From Azospirillum sp. OGB3 (GTDB lineage Bacteria; Pseudomonadota; Alphaproteobacteria; Azospirillales; Azospirillaceae): DNA of 64,000 nt. Of this stretch, positions 42,699-55,152 are shown one piece after another (position 1 is the first letter of the stretch; each line of letters opens with the position of its first letter). A program made the translations under genes and the position numbers. The stretch is from assembly GCF_014192915.1 (NCBI RefSeq), contig NZ_JACHYN010000004.1, positions 62,001 to 126,000 of the forward strand, read 5' to 3'. The notes beneath the pieces are model-generated. The model searched no databases. It had not been told where the DNA came from and saw only the letters and a list, made by a program, of their open reading frames with translations.

Positions 42699-43943
42699 TC
42701 AGGCGGCGTTGAGGACGGCGGCGCCCGCCGGGCGGCGGATCACCGCGTCGTAGAGCCGGTGGGTCTCGGCGGCAGCGGCGGCCCAGTCGAAGCGCTGGGC
42801 GGCACGCAGGCGGCCGTGGCGGCCCATCCGCGCCCGCCGCTCGGGGTCGGTGGCGAGCTGCTCGACGGCGGCGCGCAGGGCCAGCGGGTCGCCCGGCTCC
42901 ACGATCACCGCGCAGCCGTCGTCGACTTGATGCGGGATGCCGCCGACCCGGGTCGTCACCACCGGGACGCCGAAGGCCATCGCCTCCAGGATCACGTTGG
43001 GGAAGGTGTCGGCCAGGGTCGGGAAGACGAACAGGTCGGAGCGGCGGAACATGGCGGCGACCTCCGCCTCGGCCAGATTGCCGGTGAGGTGGATGGTCTG
43101 CTCCGGCCCGCAACGGCGCTGGTAGGCCTCGTAATCGACAAAGTCGCGCTTCTCGCCGCCGACGATCAGCCGGAACGGCATCGACAGTCCCACGAAGGCG
43201 TCGAGCAGCACGCCCAGCCCCTTGTTGGCCGTGTGGTTGGCCAGGAAGAAGGCGGTGACCGGACCGCCGTTCTCCTCCCGCTCCGGGATGCCGAATTTGC
43301 GGTGAATGTCCTGGTCCGCCGGGGTGGGTGCGCCCCAGTCGTTCGGGCGGTCCACGCCGTAGGGGATGACGGCGATGTCGTCCCCGGTGAAGCCGAAGCC
43401 GCGGACGATGGGCAGATCGACGGGCGAGATCGCGCAGATCGCCGCGGCGTTGCGGACGACATAACGGACCGGGCGGTCGATCAGCAGGTCCCAGGCCAGC
43501 CGCCGCGCCGCGTCCATGCGCCGGAAGGCCGCCGGGTTGCCGATCTCCACGAAGCCGTGGGTGGACACCACATAGGGCACGCCCTTCGCCACGCAGGCGC
43601 GGGCCACCCGCATCATCTCCAGCGCCGGGATCGGGTTGTGGATGTGCACCAGATCGTAGGAGCCGTGGCGGATCAGTGCCGGGATGCTCGACTGGTAGAA
43701 CAGGGTCTTCGCGCGGTTGGGCAGCATGGAATCCAGCCCGGCGAAGGGGCTGGAGGTGCGGACGTCGATCCGTTCGCCCGGCTTGCCCGGGTCCATCGGC
43801 ACCCGGCTCGCCATGCCCATGTTCGCGATGTCGATGCGGTCGTGCGCCTGCAGCGCGACGCTCAGCTTCTCCGCCGCCTTGCTGGCGCCGCTGACCGCCA
43901 GATGGGGCGGCACGACGATCGCCGACAGGATCTTCAGGCTCAT
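42699..43943 (-). CDS. Glycosyltransferase, GT4 family
   Basis: A 414-residue retaining glycosyltransferase of GT-B fold. The C-terminal donor site reads FPTLADTFPNVILEAMAFGV with the EX7E-type glutamates, and the N-terminal part has HIHNPIPALEMM and VSTHGFVEIGNP. ATG 43943 has GAGGA upstream. It has its own probable promoter, in the AT-rich gap to the upstream gene. It should add one sugar of the EPS repeat on the cytoplasmic side of the membrane. Confidence 0.9.
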   Translation of the reverse strand: MSLKILSAIVVPPHLAVSGASKAAEKLSVALQAHDRIDIANMGMASRVPMDPGKPGERIDVRTSSPFAGLDSMLPNRAKTLFYQSSIPALIRHGSYDLVHIHNPIPALEMMRVARACVAKGVPYVVSTHGFVEIGNPAAFRRMDAARRLAWDLLIDRPVRYVVRNAAAICAISPVDLPIVRGFGFTGDDIAVIPYGVDRPNDWGAPTPADQDIHRKFGIPEREENGGPVTAFFLANHTANKGLGVLLDAFVGLSMPFRLIVGGEKRDFVDYEAYQRRCGPEQTIHLTGNLAEAEVAAMFRRSDLFVFPTLADTFPNVILEAMAFGVPVVTTRVGGIPHQVDDGCAVIVEPGDPLALRAAVEQLATDPERRARMGRHGRLRAAQRFDWAAAAAETHRLYDAVIRRPAGAAVLNAA

Positions 43944-44091
43944 CGCAGGAATCCTCGACTGTCATGGAAGCGCGGGCCGCATCGGTCGCGGTTCAAGGCG
44001 CTGTTCCGAGGTCGTTCAAGAAAATCCACTGAAGCCGCACCGTTTCATTTTGAAAACGGCAACCATAACCGCAGCATCGGAAGGATTTTCA

Positions 44092-44120
44092 TTTTTAATA
44101 ACGGTACTTTCTTTTGACAA
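44092..44120 (-). promoter_or_regulatory. Candidate housekeeping promoter for the GT4 gene
   Basis: On the minus strand TTGTCA (44120-44115), a 17-base spacer and TAAAAA (44097-44092) are well placed in a 198-bp AT-rich gap (43944-44141). This would start a separate transcript for the GT4 gene and the downstream sugar-nucleotide genes. Confidence 0.5.
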
Positions 44121-44141
44121 TCACCAAACAACAGTCACCGC

Positions 44142-44948
44142 CTAGCCAAATCGAAGCTCTCCTTTCGGACGCCGCGCCTGGCCGCTGCGGACCAGCGGCA
44201 TCTGCACCGCCTGGCAAGCCAGCAGGAACAGGAAAGCCGGATTCAGCATGACGTAGCGCCGCCACAGCCGCCGCGGTTCGGTGGACAGCCGGAACAGCCA
44301 TTCCAGGCCGGAATTCTGCATCCACATCGGCGCCTGCGGCTGTTTCCCGCCGATGAAGTCGAAAGCGGCCCCGACCGCGATCAGCGGCATCGACAGCGCC
44401 GCCTTGTGCTCGTAGACCCAGGTTTCCTGGCGCGGGCAGCCCAGCCCGACGAAGACGATCCGCGCACCGGACTCGATGATCTCACGGTCCACCGCCGCGC
44501 GCTCCTCGGCGCTCAGGGTGCGGAAGGCGGACGGGCGGGCGCCCGCGATGATCAGGCCGGGAAAGCGCTCCGTCAGCGCCGTGACCAGCGTGGCGAGCAG
44601 CCCCGCCGTGGCGCCGTAGAGGTAGATGGGCAACCCCTTCGCCGCCGCCGCCGCGCAGGTGCGCAGCATCAGGTTCGGACCGTAGACACGGTCCGGCAGG
44701 GCGGCGCCGTGCAGCCGGTTCAGCGCCCAGCGCACCGGCTGGCCGTCCGGCGTCACGAGGTCGATGGCGTTCAGGCGGTAGCGGTGCTCGGGGTCGAGCG
44801 CCCCGGTCATCACCCCGTGAACGGCGAGCGCGCTGACCGCGAAGGGCTTCTGCTGCTCCGCCGCGTCGATGATGGCGCGCACGCCGGCCTCGTAATCCAC
44901 GGCGTTGACGTAGACGCCGAGCACTTCCTTTTTCCCATGGTCGATCAT
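44142..44948 (-). CDS. WecG/TagA/CpsF-family glycosyltransferase
   Basis: A 268-residue GT26-family enzyme. Landmarks: [23 protein letters not shown] (donor site), [11 protein letters not shown], and [18 protein letters not shown]. These enzymes transfer the second sugar (often an amino sugar or uronate) onto a polyprenyl-diphosphate-linked primer at the membrane. ATG 44948 overlaps the epimerase stop by four bases (ATGA), so it is coupled to that gene. It should act directly after the initiating transferase at 46076. Confidence 0.9.
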   Translation of the reverse strand: MIDHGKKEVLGVYVNAVDYEAGVRAIIDAAEQQKPFAVSALAVHGVMTGALDPEHRYRLNAIDLVTPDGQPVRWALNRLHGAALPDRVYGPNLMLRTCAAAAAKGLPIYLYGATAGLLATLVTALTERFPGLIIAGARPSAFRTLSAEERAAVDREIIESGARIVFVGLGCPRQETWVYEHKAALSMPLIAVGAAFDFIGGKQPQAPMWMQNSGLEWLFRLSTEPRRLWRRYVMLNPAFLFLLACQAVQMPLVRSGQARRPKGELRFG

Positions 44949-46024
44949 GCCACGGCCTCCACGCGCCAGCGGCGCCGATTGCTGTCGTGAATGTCGGTGA
45001 GGATGTTGCGCACGTCGTGCCGGATGTCCCAGGACGGGTAGTGGGAGCGGAACCGGTCGAGCGAGCTGACCCACCAGATGTGGTCGCCGATGCGGTTGGC
45101 CTCCTTGAAGGCGAGGTCCATCGGGCGCCCGGTGATCTCCTCGCACAGCGCCACCGCCTCCAGGATGGAGCAGTTGCTCGCCCGCCCGCCGCCGATGTTG
45201 TAGACCTCGGCGCTGCGCGGCGCGTCGTAGACGGCATGGAAGGCGGCGATCAGGTCGTTGCTGTGGATGTTGTCGCGGACCTGCTTGCCCTTGTAGCCGA
45301 TCACATCGTAGCGGGTGCCGGTGACGGCGCAGCGCATCAGATAGGCCAGGAAGCCGTGAAGCTGCGTCGGCGAATGGTTCGGCCCGGTCAGGCAGCCGCC
45401 GCGGAAGCACACCGTCTTCATGCCGAAGTAGCGGCCATACTCCTGGACCAGCACGTCGGCGGCCACCTTGGAGGCGCCGAACAGGCTGTGCAGGGTGGCG
45501 TCGATCGACATGTCCTCGGCGATGCCTCCGGCGTAGCGGTGCGCCGGGTCGATCTCGTAGCGCGTCTCCGTCTCGATCAGCGGCAGGCGGTTCGGCGTGT
45601 CGCCGTAGACCTTGTTGGTCGAGGTGAAGATGAACACCGCGTCCGGGCAATGGCGCCGCGCCGCCTCCAGCAGGTTCAGCGTGCCGTTGGCGTTCACCGA
45701 GAAATCCATCTGCGGATCGCGCGCCGCCCAGTCGTGCGACGGCTGGGCCGCCGTGTGGATGATCAGGGAGATGGCCGATCCGTGCCGCTCGAACAGCGCG
45801 TCGATGGCCGCGGCGTCGCGGATGTCGATGGCGTGGTGGCGGTAGCGCTGGCGCAGCGTCTGCTCCAGGGTCTGGCGCTGCCACGCGGTCGAGGCCTCGT
45901 CGCCGAAGAAGGTGCGCCGCATGTCGTTGTCGATGCCGACGACGTCCATTCCCAGCGCACCGAAATGCAGGCAACTCTCCGACCCGATCAATCCGCAGGA
46001 ACCGGTGACAAGGGCGACGGACAT
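44945..46024 (-). CDS. NAD-dependent epimerase, paratose-epimerase-like, with Tyr to Phe change
   Basis: A 359-residue extended SDR. NAD motif [10 protein letters not shown], catalytic serine/threonine region [11 protein letters not shown], and the active-site segment [19 protein letters not shown]. The YxxxK tyrosine is phenylalanine here (F182, with K186). [21 protein letters not shown] matches CDP-paratose 2-epimerase relatives, some of which I recall as having this same form, so it may be a subfamily trait rather than inactivation. ATG 46024 has AAGGAG eight bases upstream. It is coupled to the WecG-type gene. Confidence 0.82.
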   Translation of the reverse strand: MSVALVTGSCGLIGSESCLHFGALGMDVVGIDNDMRRTFFGDEASTAWQRQTLEQTLRQRYRHHAIDIRDAAAIDALFERHGSAISLIIHTAAQPSHDWAARDPQMDFSVNANGTLNLLEAARRHCPDAVFIFTSTNKVYGDTPNRLPLIETETRYEIDPAHRYAGGIAEDMSIDATLHSLFGASKVAADVLVQEYGRYFGMKTVCFRGGCLTGPNHSPTQLHGFLAYLMRCAVTGTRYDVIGYKGKQVRDNIHSNDLIAAFHAVYDAPRSAEVYNIGGGRASNCSILEAVALCEEITGRPMDLAFKEANRIGDHIWWVSSLDRFRSHYPSWDIRHDVRNILTDIHDSNRRRWRVEAVA

Positions 46025-46075
46025 GACGTCTAACTCCTTCACTGTTGTTCGTTGCTCTTTCAGGGTCTTCGCCGG

Positions 46076-47662
<1,587 letters not shown>

Positions 47663-47738
47663 CCGCCGTTCCCTGTTGGCCCATTCCCTGCCGCCGCACC
47701 CCAGCGATGCGGCGGCGCTGCCGGCTGCGTCGCCGCGC

Positions 47739-48686
<948 letters not shown>

Positions 48687-49235
48687 CGAGCCTCTCCATG
48701 GAGTTGACCAGGGGAATTCGCCCGGACAGCGGCGGCTTGCGGGGATGTCACGCCAAACCGCTTCCGCGATTATTTTAAAATCCAGCGTTGAGGCGCAGCG
48801 TTCAGCCAGACGATACGGACCGTCACTTGGCCCATTACGCGGGAATGCACGGCCATGTCTGGAATTGTGCGGTGTTTTGAAGCCTGAACCGGCTCCGCTG
48901 CACCCGGCAGACTGTGACCGGCGAGGCGTTGACCGTCAAACACGCGGACGGGGTATCGGCTATGATTATTTATGAGGGTCGCCGTCGTAAGCACAGCGAC
49001 GGATGGGCCTTCTTTTTTTCAATTGTTGCGCAGCGTTATTCACGGTACTCGAAGTCTGTCCGGCAACGGTTGCAGCAGCGGAACATCACTGTCCATTCGG
49101 CTCCGGTCTTTAGAAGAAGGCCGGATTCTCGGTTATCTCCAAAGAAAACAAAAAGGGCGCAACGCGTCCTTTTCACGCATCCGCCACGCCATCCTGCACC
49201 GGACCGCCAGCCAGCAAGACGAAAGGGACGACGAC
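48687..49235. other. 549-bp control region between divergent EPS arms
   Basis: It separates the UDP-xylose synthase gene from the Wzc-like kinase gene and must hold the promoters of both arms. AT-rich patches occur at about 48765-48785 and 48955-49030. The kinase frame is open back to an ATG at 48972, so up to 88 codons could belong to it. I see no clear promoter consensus. Confidence 0.5.
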
Positions 49236-51584
49236 GTGACATCTTCGATCGGCAAAGGCGGAACGCTTCCAGGCCACGAAGCGCACGCCAGCGTCCTTCC
49301 GGACAGTCTTCTGCAGTCCGGCGCTGCGGACTCCACCGACGTCCGCGGCCGCCAGGAGGCGACCGTCTTCGCCATGCTGGCCGTGCTGTGGCGGCGCAAG
49401 CTGCTGCTGCTCACCATCATCCTGCTGGGGACGGCGACCATCACCTACGTCATGCAGTCGCTGAAGCCGATGTACCGGGCCACCGCGATGGTGCAGCTCG
49501 ATTCCCGTCGTGTCGAGCTGGCGGAGTTCAAGTCGGTGGTGTCCAACCTGACGCCCGAGGCGCCGGCGGTGCGCAGCGAGGTGTCCATCGTCGGCTCCCG
49601 CGCGCTGGCGGAGCGGGTGGTCGAGAAGCTCGGCCTGCTCAACGACCCCGAATTCAACCCGACGCTCAAGGCGCCGGACGGTGCGGACGATCACTGGCTG
49701 AAGCGCGTCACCAAGGCCGGCGTCGGCGCGCTGCCGCCGGAGGGCAACGACGTGCTGCGCCGGATCGTGCAAGAGGCGACCGCGCTGTTCCGCGCCGACG
49801 ACGGGCCGGCCGCCCGCGACCCCAACCAGGCACGCCTGCTGACCATCGACACGCTGCTGCGCCGGATCGAGGCGCGCAACGACGACCGCTCCTTCACCAT
49901 CATCATCGAGGCATCGTCGGTCGATCCGGCCAAGGCCGCGGCCATCGCCAACGCCTTCGGCCAAGCCTATCTGGACTACCGGACGGAAATGAACCGCAGC
50001 TTGACCGAGCGGGTCAACCAGTGGCTCGGCGGACGGCTCGTCGAGGCGCGCGAGGCGGTGCGCGGCGCCGAGGAGGCCATCCGCGGTTTCCGCAAGGAGA
50101 ACAGCCTGCTGGAGTTGCCGCCGGACGGGCGCAACATGGTCCAGCAGCAGATGAACGAAATCGCCACCCAGCTGACCGCCGCGCAGGCGCAGAAGGCGGC
50201 GGCGGAGGCGCGCGTGCGCCAAGCCCGCGACCAGACCGCCGCCAACAACGCCGCGGCGATCCCGGAGGTGCTGGCCTCCCCGCTGATCCAAAAGCTGCGC
50301 GAGGCGGAAGCGATGCTGGAGCGCCGGCTGGCCGAGCTTCAGCAGGTCTACGGCGACAAGCACCAGGACATCGTCAACCTCCGCCGCGGCATCGGCGAGC
50401 TGAAGGCCCGCATCCGCGACGAGGTCGGCAAGATCCAGAAGGGGCTGGATGCCGACCTGGAGGTCGCGCGCATCCGCGAGGCCACCCTGCTGAAGGGCAT
50501 CGCCGACCTGCAGGAGCAGCAGAAGGGCATCGAGGCGACCGGCATCCAGCTCCGCGACCTGGAGCGCGCCGCCGACGCGCACCGCACGCTCTACCGCAGC
50601 CTCGCCGAACGCTACGAGCAGACGATGGCGCTGAAGAACACGGGTGCTCTCGACGCGCATCTCAGCGCCCCGGCCCTGCCGCCGATCCGCCCGGCCTTCC
50701 CGCAGCTGCGCATGTCTCTGGGCGTCGGATTGGTCGGGTCCACGGCGCTGGCGGTGGCCCTGGTGCTGCTGCTGGAGCGGCTCAGCTCCGGCCTGCGCAC
50801 GCCCAGCCAGGTGGAGCGGGCGACCGGCGTGCCCTGCCTCGGCATGGTCCCGTCGCTCCCCCGCAACGAAGCGACCTGGAATTTGCCGCTGCACCCCGAC
50901 AGCCGCCGCGCCCGTGAGATCGGCGCTTTCCGCGAGGCGATCCAGACGGTGCGCACCATGGCCTGCATGCCGCGCAAGCGGGGAACGCCGCCCAAGGTGC
51001 TGCTCGTCACCTCCTCCATTCCCAAGGAAGGCAAGTCGGTGCTGGCGGCCAATCTGGCGCGGTCGCTGGCCGGGCTGGGGCTGAGCACGCTGCTGATCGA
51101 CGCCGATTTCCGCCGCCCCTCCATCGCGAAGCTGCTGGGCTACCAGCCGCAGGGCAGCGTCGCCGACCTGCTGGACGGCCGCGTCGGCATCGACGACCTG
51201 ATCCACCAGGAAACCACCAACCTCGGCGTCCTGGGCAACGCCGTCGGCACCCCCGACGCGCACGACCGCATCAGCTCCCAGGCCATGAGCGACCTGATCC
51301 AATGGGCGCGCCACAACTACGACGTGGTGGTGATCGACAGCGCTCCGGTGATGCTGTTCTCCGACGCGCTGGCCCTGTCCTTCCTGGCCGACAGCGTGAT
51401 CTACGTCGTCCGCTGGCAGCACACCCCGCTCGACACCGTGACGGCCGGCTTCAACAAGCTGAAGTCGGTGGACAGCGCGGTCGGCGGCGTCGTGCTGTCG
51501 CGGGTCGTCGCGTCCAAGCACGTCAAGTACGGCCACAAGGACGACGCCTACTACTACGCCCTGCACGCGCCCGCGCGGCATTGA
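49236..51584 (+). CDS. Wzc/GumC-like polysaccharide co-polymerase with tyrosine-kinase domain
   Basis: A 782-residue inner-membrane protein. The Wzz domain and first membrane segment are near residues 45-75 (LWRRKLLLLTIILLGTATIT); a long periplasmic coiled-coil follows and the second segment is near 500. The C-terminal BY-kinase has Walker A SSIPKEGKSVLAANLARSLA (around residue 600), A' LLIDADFRRPS and B VVVIDSAPVM. The tail has a tyrosine cluster (KYGHKDDAYYYALHAPARH, four Tyr) for autophosphorylation. GTG 49236 has GGGA upstream; ATG 48972 is the in-frame alternative. It sets chain length and drives export; no cognate phosphatase (Wzb) is in the window. Confidence 0.92.
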   Translation: MTSSIGKGGTLPGHEAHASVLPDSLLQSGAADSTDVRGRQEATVFAMLAVLWRRKLLLLTIILLGTATITYVMQSLKPMYRATAMVQLDSRRVELAEFKSVVSNLTPEAPAVRSEVSIVGSRALAERVVEKLGLLNDPEFNPTLKAPDGADDHWLKRVTKAGVGALPPEGNDVLRRIVQEATALFRADDGPAARDPNQARLLTIDTLLRRIEARNDDRSFTIIIEASSVDPAKAAAIANAFGQAYLDYRTEMNRSLTERVNQWLGGRLVEAREAVRGAEEAIRGFRKENSLLELPPDGRNMVQQQMNEIATQLTAAQAQKAAAEARVRQARDQTAANNAAAIPEVLASPLIQKLREAEAMLERRLAELQQVYGDKHQDIVNLRRGIGELKARIRDEVGKIQKGLDADLEVARIREATLLKGIADLQEQQKGIEATGIQLRDLERAADAHRTLYRSLAERYEQTMALKNTGALDAHLSAPALPPIRPAFPQLRMSLGVGLVGSTALAVALVLLLERLSSGLRTPSQVERATGVPCLGMVPSLPRNEATWNLPLHPDSRRAREIGAFREAIQTVRTMACMPRKRGTPPKVLLVTSSIPKEGKSVLAANLARSLAGLGLSTLLIDADFRRPSIAKLLGYQPQGSVADLLDGRVGIDDLIHQETTNLGVLGNAVGTPDAHDRISSQAMSDLIQWARHNYDVVVIDSAPVMLFSDALALSFLADSVIYVVRWQHTPLDTVTAGFNKLKSVDSAVGGVVLSRVVASKHVKYGHKDDAYYYALHAPARH

Positions 51585-51634
51585 AGCGCCGACGACGGCG
51601 CCCACGCGACGGCAATCCCAGAAGCGAGGATTCC

Positions 51635-53890
51635 ATGACCAACGCCGAGTTCCCGCGGCTTGCCATCATCGGCTGCGGCAGCATCGTGAGCCATCACCTG
51701 TTGCCGGCGCTGCTCCGCCTGGGCTGGCGGCCGAGCGTGCTCGTCGATCCCACGCCGGAGCGGCTGGAGGCGGTGCAAACCATGCTCGGCCGCAACCGCG
51801 CGCCCGTCGCCGTGGCCGACTGGCGGGAGGCGGCGGACCAGTTCGACGCGGCGCTGGTGGCGGCCCCGCCGATGTTCCACGCGCCGGTCGGCCAGAGCCT
51901 GCTGGAGGCCGGGAAGCACGTCTTCATGGAAAAGCCGCTGGCCGTCACGCTGGCCGACGCCGAGCGCATGGTGCAGACGGCGGAGGCGCGCCAACGGGTG
52001 CTCGCGGTCGGGCTGATGCGCCGCTACGTCAACGGCGTCCGCTGGCTGAAGGCGCTGGTGGACTCCGGCCAGCTCGGCCGCGTCCTGCGCTTCGAAGCGC
52101 GGGAGGGCTTCGTCTATAACTGGGGCATCAGCTCGCCGGCCATGCTGCGCCGGGACGGGGCGGGCGGCGGCGTGCTGCTCGACACCGGGTCGCACACGCT
52201 GGACCTGCTGCTGTGGTGGTTCGGGGAGGCGGCGGAGGTCGACTACAGCGACGACAGCCACGGCGGGCTGGAATCCGACTGCCGGCTGTCCCTGACCATG
52301 GCGTCCGGCGCCACCGGAACGCTGGAGCTGAGCCGCACCCGCGCCCTGCGCAACACCATCCGCGTCTACGGCACCAAGGGCAGCGTCGAGGTCCATCTCT
52401 ACGAGAACCAGATCGCCTCGGACGTGCCGCAGATCCTCGATTTCGTCCATGACGGTTTCTCGGCAAACCACATCCCGCCGCAGATCTTCGGCGACCTGTT
52501 CCAGGCGGAGCTGAAAGACTTCGCCGACGCCATCCGCGAGGGACGCCCGGCCGCCGTGGGCGGGCGCGACGCCCTGCCCTCCACCGCATTGATCGAGCGC
52601 TGTTACGCCAGCCGCAAGCCGCTGGCCCTGCCCTGGGTGGATGGGCCGGCGCCGGCCGCCGCACCTCGCACCGATGGCCCTCTCGCGGATGGCCCGACCG
52701 TGGTGGTGACGGGCGCCGCCGGCTTCATCGGCGGGCGGCTGGTCGAGCGGCTGTGCCTGGAGCATGGCGCCAAGGTCCGCTGCATCGTCCGCGACATCGC
52801 GCAGGCGGTGCGTCTGGCCCGTTTCCCGGTGGAGATCATCCGCGCCGACCTGCTGGACCGCGAGGCCATCGGCAAGGCGGTGGCCGGCGCCGACTGGGTC
52901 TTCCACTGCGCCTACGACGTGCGGTCGCGCCGCCAGAACATCGACGGGATGAACGCGCTGATCGACGCCAGCCTCGCCAACGGGGTGAAGAGCTTCGTCC
53001 ATCTCAGCACCTTCTCGGTCTACGAACCGCTGCCCGACGGCCCGCTGTCGGAGGAGACGCGCGACGGCGACCGGGCCTGGAGCTATGTCCAGAACAAGCT
53101 CGATCTGGAAAAAATGGTGCTCGACGCGGCGCGCACGCGCGGCCTGCCGGGGGTGGTGCTTCAGCCCTCCATCGTCTACGGCCCCTTCTGCAAGCCCTGG
53201 ACGAACGCCCCCGCCGAGATGCTGCTGAGCGGCACCGTGGTGCTGCCGCAGGAAGGCGGGCTGTGCAACGCCGTCTACATCGACGATCTGGTGGACGCGA
53301 TGATCGCGGCGACGCGCAGCCCCCAGGCCATCGGGGAGCGCTTCGTGATCTCCGGCCCCGACGCCCCGCCCTGGGCCGCCGTCTTCGGCCGCTTCCAGGA
53401 GGCGCTGGGCGTGGACAGCCTGCGCTTCCAACCCGCCGAGGCCATCCGCAAGGAGATGAAGAGCCTGCGGCGCGACATCGCCATGGTGCTTCAGGACCCC
53501 AAGAAGATCATCCAGATCATCGTGCGCTGGCGCCCCGCCCGCCGGCTGCTCCAGGGCGGGTTCGACAGCCTGCCGCCGCGGCTGCGCCATCTCGTGATGG
53601 TCCATTATTTCCTGAAGAAGAAGGCCAGCCGCAACCAGCTCTGGCTGCCCGACGCGCAGAAGCTGGCGCTCTATCAGGCCAGGGCGCTCATCGACCTGAC
53701 CAAGGCGCGGCGCCTGCTCGGCTACGAGCCGCGCTTCCCCTTCGAAGACGGCATGGCGCTGACCGCGGACTATCTGCGCTGGGCCTACCGCGACGTGCCG
53801 CGCACCGCCCCCGTTGCCGCGCGGCCCGTCAACGATGACCGGCAACCTGCCTCCCTCCCCACCGAGACGACGCGGGTCGGCAGCGCATGA
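51635..53890 (+). CDS. Gfo/Idh/MocA oxidoreductase fused to an NAD-dependent epimerase
   Basis: A 751-residue two-enzyme fusion. Residues 1-345 form a MocA-type dehydrogenase (RLAIIGCGSIVSHHLLPAL for NAD; HVFMEKPLAVT with the catalytic lysine; GVLLDTGSHTLDLLLWW with the catalytic histidine). Residues about 355-680 form an extended SDR (VVTGAAGFIGGRLVERL; HLSTFSVYE; WSYVQNKLDLEKM, YxxxK intact). A basic helical tail follows. ATG 51635 has GAGGA upstream. The two halves would perform consecutive oxidation/epimerisation steps on one sugar nucleotide, or channel an intermediate; the actual sugar is unknown. It overlaps the flippase gene by four bases. Confidence 0.88.
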   Translation: MTNAEFPRLAIIGCGSIVSHHLLPALLRLGWRPSVLVDPTPERLEAVQTMLGRNRAPVAVADWREAADQFDAALVAAPPMFHAPVGQSLLEAGKHVFMEKPLAVTLADAERMVQTAEARQRVLAVGLMRRYVNGVRWLKALVDSGQLGRVLRFEAREGFVYNWGISSPAMLRRDGAGGGVLLDTGSHTLDLLLWWFGEAAEVDYSDDSHGGLESDCRLSLTMASGATGTLELSRTRALRNTIRVYGTKGSVEVHLYENQIASDVPQILDFVHDGFSANHIPPQIFGDLFQAELKDFADAIREGRPAAVGGRDALPSTALIERCYASRKPLALPWVDGPAPAAAPRTDGPLADGPTVVVTGAAGFIGGRLVERLCLEHGAKVRCIVRDIAQAVRLARFPVEIIRADLLDREAIGKAVAGADWVFHCAYDVRSRRQNIDGMNALIDASLANGVKSFVHLSTFSVYEPLPDGPLSEETRDGDRAWSYVQNKLDLEKMVLDAARTRGLPGVVLQPSIVYGPFCKPWTNAPAEMLLSGTVVLPQEGGLCNAVYIDDLVDAMIAATRSPQAIGERFVISGPDAPPWAAVFGRFQEALGVDSLRFQPAEAIRKEMKSLRRDIAMVLQDPKKIIQIIVRWRPARRLLQGGFDSLPPRLRHLVMVHYFLKKKASRNQLWLPDAQKLALYQARALIDLTKARRLLGYEPRFPFEDGMALTADYLRWAYRDVPRTAPVAARPVNDDRQPASLPTETTRVGSA

Positions 53891-55152
53891 GGATGATCCC
53901 GGCGTCACTCGTCCGCAGCTTCTGGACCCTCGCCGACCAAGGCGTGGTCAGCCTGGGCATGTTCGCCATCAACATCCAGCTCGCCCGGACCTTCCCGTCG
54001 GAGGAATACGGAACCTTCGTTTTCTTCCTGTCGGTGCTGCTGGCGCTCCAGGTCGTCAATGTCAGCCTGATCCAGTACCCGCTGTCGGTGGAAGGCGCGG
54101 TGCTGGACCGCGCCGAACGCCGGACCCTGGCGGGCCGCGCCATCCTGATGACCGCCGGCTCGATCCTGCCGCTGTCCGGCATCGTGGCGCTGGTCGGCTA
54201 TGGGCTGGGCATGCCGGAGCTGGTCGGCCCCGCCGTGCTCTACTTCGTCGTCTGGCAGGTGCAGGAGATCGGGCGGCGCGGGCTGATGTCCGGACTGAAG
54301 CACGACAAGGCGCTGTGGGGCGACAGCGTCACCTATCTGGGGCAGATCGCCGTGCTGAACCTGATGGCGCTGGGCGGCCACCTGACGCTGGAGCGGGTGT
54401 TCATCGCCATGACCGGTCCGGCGCTGGCCGGGGCGGTGGTCCATTTCGCGATCCTGCGCCCGCGCTTCGACGGCCTGTCGGATTTGCCGGCGGTGGTCCG
54501 CCGCTTCTGGTCGATCGGGCATTGGGCGCTCGCCAACAACCTGTTCCTGATGCTGCGGGTGCAGAGCCTCGTCTGGCTGATGGCGGCGATGGACGGCATG
54601 GCGTCGACCGCGGCGTTTCAGGCGGTGGTCAATCTGGTGAACATCGCCAACCCGATCATCATCGGCATGGGCAACCTCGTCCCGCAGATCGCCGCGCGCG
54701 GGCGCAGCGCCCTGTCGTCCGACACCGGCGGGCTCCATCCGGACGAGCAGGCGTGGCTCGCGATCCGCGGCTACGTCGTCATCGGGGCCGCACCCTTGCT
54801 GGTCTATTACAGCCTCGGCCTGCTGATCCCCGACCAGATGCTGCACATCGTCTACGGCGCCATGTCGCCCTACGCCGACCAGGAATGGCCGCTGCGCCTG
54901 CTCTCCATCGGGGCGCTCAGCGGCTATCTGGCGGAGATGGTCTGCTCATACTTTTACGGCGTGCAGCGCAGCCAGTTCGCGCTGGTGGTGAACGTCACCG
55001 GGACGCTGGCGGTGTTCGCGGTGGTCGGCCCGCTGGCGGCGCTGTATGGCGTCGCCGGGGTGTGCATGGCCCTGCTGTTCTCCAGCCTGCTGCGCGTCGG
55101 CGCCGCCCATTACTATCTCTCCAAGACGAGGACCGCCCATGTCGCCCGCTGA
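53887..55152 (+). CDS. Polysaccharide flippase, Wzx-like
   Basis: A 421-residue membrane protein with about twelve transmembrane segments in the polysaccharide-export/MATE-like layout (SFWTLADQGVVSLGMFAINI at the start, IQYPLSVEGAVLDRAERRTL in the first loop). It would flip the lipid-linked repeat unit to the periplasm. Its ATG overlaps the preceding stop (ATGA); its end overlaps the next glycosyltransferase gene by 14 bases. Confidence 0.87.
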   Translation: MRMIPASLVRSFWTLADQGVVSLGMFAINIQLARTFPSEEYGTFVFFLSVLLALQVVNVSLIQYPLSVEGAVLDRAERRTLAGRAILMTAGSILPLSGIVALVGYGLGMPELVGPAVLYFVVWQVQEIGRRGLMSGLKHDKALWGDSVTYLGQIAVLNLMALGGHLTLERVFIAMTGPALAGAVVHFAILRPRFDGLSDLPAVVRRFWSIGHWALANNLFLMLRVQSLVWLMAAMDGMASTAAFQAVVNLVNIANPIIIGMGNLVPQIAARGRSALSSDTGGLHPDEQAWLAIRGYVVIGAAPLLVYYSLGLLIPDQMLHIVYGAMSPYADQEWPLRLLSIGALSGYLAEMVCSYFYGVQRSQFALVVNVTGTLAVFAVVGPLAALYGVAGVCMALLFSSLLRVGAAHYYLSKTRTAHVAR

